Below, piece after piece: positions 60,034-64,000 of a stretch of DNA of 64,000 bases. The stretch is taken from the NCBI RefSeq assembly GCF_001632805.1, contig NZ_CP007220.1, positions 2,480,001-2,544,000 of the forward strand, given 5' to 3'. Every line of letters begins with the position of its first letter. The first letter of the stretch is position 1. Position numbers and translations under genes: made by a program. This DNA is from Mycobacteroides chelonae CCUG 47445. Its GTDB lineage: Bacteria > Actinomycetota > Actinomycetes > Mycobacteriales > Mycobacteriaceae. The notes beneath the pieces were generated by a model that was given only the letters and a program-made list of their open reading frames with translations, ran no database searches and was not told where the DNA came from.

Positions 60034-60633
60034 TCAGTTTGATGCGTTGAGAATCTTGATCGCGAAGACGAGTGTGTCTCCCGGCCGGATACCGGCGCTG
60101 GGCTGCCCGGAGGGATAGCCGTCAGCGGGGACCATCGCGACGGCGACGGTCGACCCGACATGTTGCCCCGCGATGGCCTTCTTGAATCCCGGTACCACCC
60201 CATTAAGCGGGAATTGGGCAGGCGTGCCACGCGTATAGGCGCTATCGAACACGGAGCCGTCGCGCCCGTTAACGCCCATGTAGCAGACCGAAACCGTGGC
60301 CAGATCTCCGACGATCGGTCCGGATCCAGCCTGGAGCGTGTGCACCTGGGTCTCGGCCACGCTGAATGGCGCGGTCACGTTGACACTCGGCGCCGCGGTG
60401 TCCGTGGAGCCGGAGACGGCGACGTTCCCGGTGCTTCCCGACAGCGTCCATTCAGGTGTGCCGGAGTTCTGTGGCGCCGCCGTGGGGCACCCGGTGGTGG
60501 CGGCGGGCGGGTCGGCGGGTGCTGACTTGGCCTCCGTGTCGGAGCCGCACGCGGCCAGCGTCACAACGAATGAGGCGGCGCAGGCGGCAAGTGCGACGGA
60601 CGGGTACACGCGCAAGGAGTTCACGGTCGCCAC
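60034..60633 (-). CDS. FKBP-type peptidyl-prolyl isomerase lipoprotein
   Basis: About 199 residues from GTG 60633 (GTG 60624 also possible); the frame is open to 60720. Lipobox LAAC at the end of the signal, then a Thr/Pro-rich spacer. The C-terminal FKBP domain shows VSVCYMGVNGRDGSVFDSAYTRGTPAQFPL, GVVPGFKKAIAGQHVGSTVAVAM and PGDTLVFAIKIL. It is probably a cell-envelope foldase. No strong RBS, so a leaderless message is plausible. Stop is 2 nt from the convergent DMT gene end. Confidence 0.87.
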   Translation of the reverse strand: MATVNSLRVYPSVALAACAASFVVTLAACGSDTEAKSAPADPPAATTGCPTAAPQNSGTPEWTLSGSTGNVAVSGSTDTAAPSVNVTAPFSVAETQVHTLQAGSGPIVGDLATVSVCYMGVNGRDGSVFDSAYTRGTPAQFPLNGVVPGFKKAIAGQHVGSTVAVAMVPADGYPSGQPSAGIRPGDTLVFAIKILNASN

Positions 60634-60852
60634 GCTAACAGCTGCGCGGCGACCGCCTGCGAGTGCCAAGTCAATGGCGTTCACGCGGTGGGGGAAGTGG
60701 CACTGTCCGGGGATCAGCACGGCCCGGCGAACTCGCTCAATCGTGCGTTCCTCCGTCGGCCCGCGAGTAATTTTCAGATTGGAGCTACCGCTCGACGGCG
60801 CTATCCGCCAAGGGCGTATCGCGTTAGCCGAAGCGACTCGTAAACTGCTGCC

Positions 60853-61113
60853 ATGAAATGGTTCTCACGGAGGCGAAGCGAAGACCGCGAGCCCGTTCAG
60901 CTCAGCGCTGAGGCCGCCTCTGTGGTTGACCAGCTCGTTGATCACCATCACGATCGTGAGTGGCCCACGGCGATCGGCTGGCATCTGCCTGACGAAGAGC
61001 CGCCTTGGGAGGCGTTGCACGAGCTGCGTAGTACGGGTTACTGCGAGGTCGAGCGGGACGGCGACGAGGTCGAGGTCGATTTCACCGAGCTTGGGCGCCG
61101 CACCTTCACGTGA
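60853..61113 (+). CDS. Small hypothetical protein, acidic C-terminal half
   Basis: An 86-residue cytoplasmic protein. The N-terminus is basic (MKWFSRRRSEDRE). The centre AIGWHLPDEEPPWEALHELRSTGYCEVERDGDEVEVDFTELGRR looks like a small winged-helix or beta-hairpin fold. No family recognised. It is followed by a convincing terminator at 61219-61263, which supports it as a transcribed gene. Confidence 0.6.
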   Translation: MKWFSRRRSEDREPVQLSAEAASVVDQLVDHHHDREWPTAIGWHLPDEEPPWEALHELRSTGYCEVERDGDEVEVDFTELGRRTFT

Positions 61114-61218
61114 GGCTTCTCGCGGGCGGTCGAAGATGCCGTCGCAAGGGGACAATCTCATCGAGCGCCGCACGAGCGTTGAGTCGGCAGGTGAGATAGC
61201 CTGGGCAGCAAGTAGAAA

Positions 61219-61263
61219 GGCTGGCCGGCCAGGGTATCTGGACGGCCAGCCGGGCGCATTTTT
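61219..61263 (+). terminator. Rho-independent-like terminator
   Basis: GGCTGGCCG (61219-61227) pairs with CGGCCAGCC (61243-61251), with additional CCAG/CTGG pairing inside. A T-run (61259-61263) follows. It lies between convergent genes (hypothetical at 60853 and cold-shock at 61281), so it may serve both directions. Confidence 0.65.
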
Positions 61264-61280
61264 CTCGCGCTGTAGGAACT

Positions 61281-61487
61281 TTAGACGGTCTGCACTGAGA
61301 CAGCCTGAGGGCCGCGATCGCCGGCTTCTTCTTCGAAGCTGACGCGATCGTTCTCGTTGAGGCTGCGGTATCCGCCCTTGTCGATGATGGCCGAGAAGTG
61401 AACGAACAGGTCCTTGTTGCCGTTGTCCGGGGTGATGAATCCGAATCCCTTTTCGGCGTTAAACCATTTCACGATGCCTTGAGCCAT
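61281..61487 (-). CDS. Cold-shock domain protein (CspA family)
   Basis: A 68-residue protein from ATG 61487. RNP1 KGFGFITP and RNP2 LFVHFSAI are intact, beginning [16 protein letters not shown]. It is a nucleic-acid chaperone that melts RNA structure. AGGAG lies upstream of the ATG. About 280 nt upstream carries no other reverse-strand gene and is relatively AT-rich, so a long 5' leader, as in other csp genes, is likely. Confidence 0.95.
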   Translation of the reverse strand: MAQGIVKWFNAEKGFGFITPDNGNKDLFVHFSAIIDKGGYRSLNENDRVSFEEEAGDRGPQAVSVQTV

Positions 61488-61765
61488 GCGATTACTCTCC
61501 TGAGTGTCTAATTGCGGGGCCGACATTCGACCCTGGGTCTTGCGGAGGTACGCGAAATCAAAGCAACCGGCAAAAGTCACGGAGATTGGGTATGTGTCCG
61601 CCGCGGAAAATCTTCGCGAGCGTGTCACTAAGAAAATCAACCATTTTGACCTTACCAGAGGTCGAGCCTGATAGCCAATGGCTGACAGTAGTTCGGCGCA
61701 GCAGCATATGAATCGGCAACCGGATTCGGAACATTGGGGAGTGGAGCGATCCTTCGCTCCATCAG

Positions 61766-61984
61766 GTGCCGAACAAGTCACTCGTGACCGGCACGCTTGC
61801 CGACTGGGTAGTCCCCGTTCTTGAAGACGCGGCGGACGAGATCGACTGGATCTCAGGGGAGATCCGGATCGACTGCCATACCGAGGCCGTACCGGCCCCC
61901 GGCACTCAGCCCTTCTACTGCAGCGACACCCGCCACGTGCCCCGGATCAGTTACTACCGGCCCACTGCCTGGCCCATCCAGTGA
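61766..61984 (+). CDS. Possible small protein, unknown
   Basis: A 72-codon frame from GTG 61766. Composition ([20 protein letters not shown] then [30 protein letters not shown]) is more protein-like than the shadows around it and includes two cysteines. No RBS is convincing and no homologue is recognised. It is included as a tentative gene only. Confidence 0.35.
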   Translation: MPNKSLVTGTLADWVVPVLEDAADEIDWISGEIRIDCHTEAVPAPGTQPFYCSDTRHVPRISYYRPTAWPIQ

Positions 61985-62053
61985 TGTCGCAACGGTCTCA
62001 GTTGGGCAAAGGTACTGCGTCTTACCCGCGATGCGGGGGCCTACCTCCGCCGC

Positions 62054-62503
62054 GTGGCTTTAGTGTTGGCTGTTATGGCGGGACTTGTCGGTTACGTGAA
62101 GCGCTGGCGCACAGCCCTTCACGTAACCGTGTCGGCATCGATACTTGCTGGTCTCGCACTCCCCATTGTGCCGGTAGCTCACGCGGCCGCGGCGGCGGCG
62201 ACGTTGTCGGTGACATCGACGTGGCAGACCGGTTTCATCGCTAGTTTCACGATCACCAACTTGAGCACGGTGCCGCTCTCCGATTGGCGGCTCGAGTTCG
62301 ACCTGCCGATCGGAGAGTCCATCCGGCATACGTGGAGCAGCAGTGTGACGCAATCTGGTACCCACTACGTTCTGAGTCCCGCGAACTGGAATCGCATCAT
62401 CGCGCCAGGAGGTTCGGCCACCGGCGGTCTACGGGGCGTGCTGAGCGGTTCCTACACACCACCGTTGAACTGTGTGCTCAATGGGCAAGTTCCATGCAGC
62501 TAG
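62054..62503 (+). CDS. Secreted CBM2 (cellulose/chitin-binding) domain protein without catalytic domain
   Basis: 149 residues from GTG 62054 (ATG 62075 possible). Signal peptide (ILAGLALPIVPVAHAAAA). The mature part is a single carbohydrate-binding module family 2: TSTWQTGFIASFTITNLSTVPLSDWRLEFDLP, then IRHTWSSSV, NWNRIIAPGGSATGG and C-terminal LNCVLNGQVPCS. The conserved surface Trp residues (TW, DWR, TW, NWN) are kept. No hydrolase domain is attached. Its stop shares CTAG with the convergent methyltransferase stop. Likely binds a polysaccharide outside the cell. Confidence 0.82.
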   Translation: MALVLAVMAGLVGYVKRWRTALHVTVSASILAGLALPIVPVAHAAAAAATLSVTSTWQTGFIASFTITNLSTVPLSDWRLEFDLPIGESIRHTWSSSVTQSGTHYVLSPANWNRIIAPGGSATGGLRGVLSGSYTPPLNCVLNGQVPCS

Positions 62504-63186
62504 AGGCTGCGGTGCGCAGAAACCAACCAGGCCGGTAACTGGGCGCGTCCGTCGGAGCCGATCGTCACACCGCGATACTCGAAGCCTTCGGGCAACTGGC
62601 TGGGAACATTCACCCATGCTCGTGCGCGCCGGATCTCGTCGATGACCAAGTGCCGCCCCACGATGCTGTGCAGCTGCTGTTCGGTGAACGGCCGGGGCCC
62701 GAATTCGGCATCTGGCGGAAAGGCCTCGGTCGCAAAAACAAGTGCAAAGAACTTGCCGCCGGGCCTGAGCGCTCGCGCCAGTGATCGCACATAGCTTTCT
62801 CTGAGCTCATCGGGTAGGCAGTGAAATACAAGGCCATCAATGACGGTATTAAAATAATTGTGGTAGCCGGTGTCTGCGGTCAGGTCAGCTGTATTGAAAA
62901 TAGCATCCAAGCCAAGCTGGGCGGCCGCTCTCTGCGCTTTGTCTATCGCACTGCCAGATAGATCGAGACCCACGACTTGGTACCCATGACCGGCCAGCTT
63001 TAGCGAGGTCAACCCCACCCCGCACCCAGAATCGAGGATCGGGCTCTCAAATCGACCTTGCCGGTGTAGAGCTGCTATTTCGGGTTGCATCTCGCCGATA
63101 TTCCACCCCGGATCACCAGGCGCATAAACCGCTTCGCCCCTGTATAACTCGTCCCAGTCCACGGCATTCACATCAAATGTTGGCAT
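62500..63186 (-). CDS. SAM-dependent methyltransferase
   Basis: About 228 residues from ATG 63186; the open frame to 63537 is not protein-like. N-terminal DWDELYRGE, motif I ILDSGCGVGLTSLKLAGHGYQVVGLDLSG, motif II TVIDGLVFHCLPD, then ALRPGGKFFALVFATEA. It resembles small-molecule methyltransferases of the thiopurine/tellurite type. Upstream 63187-63468 is AT-rich and holds short dyads (CTCCATT-GCTG-AATGGAG at 63269-63286; CCGAT-AACAA-ATCGG near 63320). Regulation unknown. Confidence 0.85.
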   Translation of the reverse strand: MPTFDVNAVDWDELYRGEAVYAPGDPGWNIGEMQPEIAALHRQGRFESPILDSGCGVGLTSLKLAGHGYQVVGLDLSGSAIDKAQRAAAQLGLDAIFNTADLTADTGYHNYFNTVIDGLVFHCLPDELRESYVRSLARALRPGGKFFALVFATEAFPPDAEFGPRPFTEQQLHSIVGRHLVIDEIRRARAWVNVPSQLPEGFEYRGVTIGSDGRAQLPAWLVSAHRSL

Positions 63187-63468
63187 ATTGCCGATATTAG
63201 GTGCGATACCGACGGCCGGCAACAAGTTGTTTTGCTCAAAGCGAGCATTTTTCAAAGGGTAAATTACTCTCCATTGCTGAATGGAGGCTACGCGAAAGTT
63301 GTCAATCTGCTGAAAACCGATAACAAATCGGAAACGTATTACGGCGTATTTACGAGACGGTTTAGAAAGATCGCACGTGGGTGGAGGGGGCTCGACAACG
63401 CGCTGGAACCTCGGAGGCAGCTCCGGGGGACGTGGCGGCGCTGCGGCTAATGGTGAGCGGAGGCGCAC
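63187..63468. other. Divergent AT-rich intergenic region with two short dyads
   Basis: This is 282 nt between methyltransferase and cupin. CTCCATT-GCTG-AATGGAG (63269-63286) is a perfect 7-bp stem with a 4-nt loop; a 5-bp stem CCGAT-AACAA-ATCGG lies about 40 nt further. Either may be an operator or an mRNA hairpin. No gene seen. Confidence 0.4.
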
Positions 63469-63903
63469 ATGGCTCCGAAAGCTCTGCTTGCTGCCTTGAG
63501 CGCCGCCGTGATGCTCGTGCCCGTGGCCTGCGCCCAACCTTCGCCGCGGAACGTGGGCGATGACCCCGTTGTCCGCCAGGTGTTCGATTGGCCGACCAAT
63601 GTGCCTGGAAAGTCCTTGATATCAGTGACCGTGAGTTATCCGCCGGGCACAAAAAGTATGGCTCACCGTCATGCGAAGTCAGCGTTCATCATGGCGTACG
63701 TGATCTCAGGTGCGATCCGCAGCCAAGTCGAGGGTCGGCCGTCCCGGGTGTATCACGCCGGCGAAACCTGGTACGAAGACCCCGGCGCGCACCACACGAT
63801 CGGCGAAAATGCCAGCGCCACAGAACCTGCCGAGTTACTCGCAGTCTTCCTGGTTGATACCGGAGATGGACCGCTGACTACCGATCACGCGACCACGCAG
63901 TAG
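63469..63903 (+). CDS. Exported cupin-domain protein
   Basis: A 144-residue protein, ATG 63469 with GGAGG at a 5-nt spacing. Signal ends VPVACAQP, with a possible lipobox (VAC). Cupin motif 1 is MAHRHAKSAFIMAYVISGAI; motif 2 is GETWYEDPGAHHTIGENASA. The glutamate of motif 1 is replaced, so the metal site may differ. It is divergent from the methyltransferase. Probably binds or isomerises a small molecule outside the membrane. Confidence 0.78.
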   Translation: MAPKALLAALSAAVMLVPVACAQPSPRNVGDDPVVRQVFDWPTNVPGKSLISVTVSYPPGTKSMAHRHAKSAFIMAYVISGAIRSQVEGRPSRVYHAGETWYEDPGAHHTIGENASATEPAELLAVFLVDTGDGPLTTDHATTQ

Positions 63904-63911
63904 GAGAACTT

Positions 63912-64000
63912 GTGTACACGGTTGATCGAGTCAAGGTCGACGGGAGTATCTTCAGGCCTATGCGATACGCACGAGCGCTCCGAAGCTCCCGGCTTCGCGC
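63912..64000 (+). CDS. Possible start of a CDS running off the window
   Basis: AGGAG at 63902-63906 and a 5-nt spacer precede GTG 63912. The frame is open to the end (29 codons visible, MYTVDRVKVDGSIFRP). The RBS supports it, but too little is present to name a product. Confidence 0.35.
   Translation, partial: MYTVDRVKVDGSIFRPMRYARALRSSRLR

Noticed and set aside
63187..63537. N-terminal extension of the methyltransferase to 345 residues
   Set aside because: The added part crosses an AT-rich divergent promoter and the cupin start, and lacks a protein-like pattern.

Overview
The window looks like a chromosomal segment of a rapidly growing mycobacterium, most probably the Mycobacteroides abscessus/chelonae group. 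The reasons are high GC, mycobacterial families (hemophore-related secreted proteins, MpaB/DUF2236 oxygenase, DesA-type desaturase, DUF5994, paired acyl-CoA dehydrogenases), many GTG starts and dense ATGA/GTGA gene overlaps. I see no tRNA, rRNA, CRISPR array, transposase, integrase or phage gene.

Layout. 0-7 kb: an unusual glutamate synthase large subunit (apparent CTG start) followed 7 nt later by a CysJ-like diflavin reductase that runs off the left edge. 7-14 kb: hemophore-related protein, universal stress protein, DUF1802, a membrane protein, a second diflavin reductase, an S4 RNA-binding protein, an aminoglycoside 6-adenylyltransferase homologue and a TetR regulator. 14.4-16 kb: a secreted toxin-like protein with a RelA/SpoT-like C-terminal domain, overlapping by 4 nt a small putative immunity gene. 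16.4-25 kb: an acyl-CoA dehydrogenase pair behind a 38-bp palindrome, then a five-gene oxidative operon (FMO, SDR, acetoacetate decarboxylase-like, OYE, MBL-fold) with a divergent TetR. This second block is bracketed by an exact 22-bp direct repeat copied from the end of the dehydrogenase gene. 25-33 kb: DUF1345, an Hsp70-like membrane-anchored ATPase, a Tat-lipoprotein epoxide hydrolase-like enzyme, a TetR/MpaB divergon and phosphoketolase.

33-39 kb is a stress island. A SigF-family sigma factor, a STAS anti-anti-sigma and an RsbW-like anti-sigma sit among genes with SigF-type promoters (GTTT-N15/16-GGGTA). One of these is a bidirectional promoter shared by phosphoketolase and a flavin reductase. 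39-50 kb: hemophore-related protein, GAF-ANTAR regulator, amino-acid permease, a decayed amidohydrolase, a cupin lipoprotein, an oxidoreductase/DUF1295/methyltransferase operon, a PLD plus two-gene chromate transporter operon and an acyltransferase. 50-55 kb: a one-polypeptide nitrate reductase with its own diflavin reductase (NasN type). 55-64 kb: DesA desaturase, an arsenic operon (arsI/cadI, acr3, arsC) with divergent arsR, a DMT transporter, an FKBP lipoprotein, a cold-shock protein, a secreted CBM2 protein, a methyltransferase and a cupin.

The most interesting points are the RelA/SpoT-like secreted toxin with its putative immunity gene, the diflavin reductase paired with an extended GltB, the local SigF regulon, and the 22-bp repeats bracketing the oxidative cassette.
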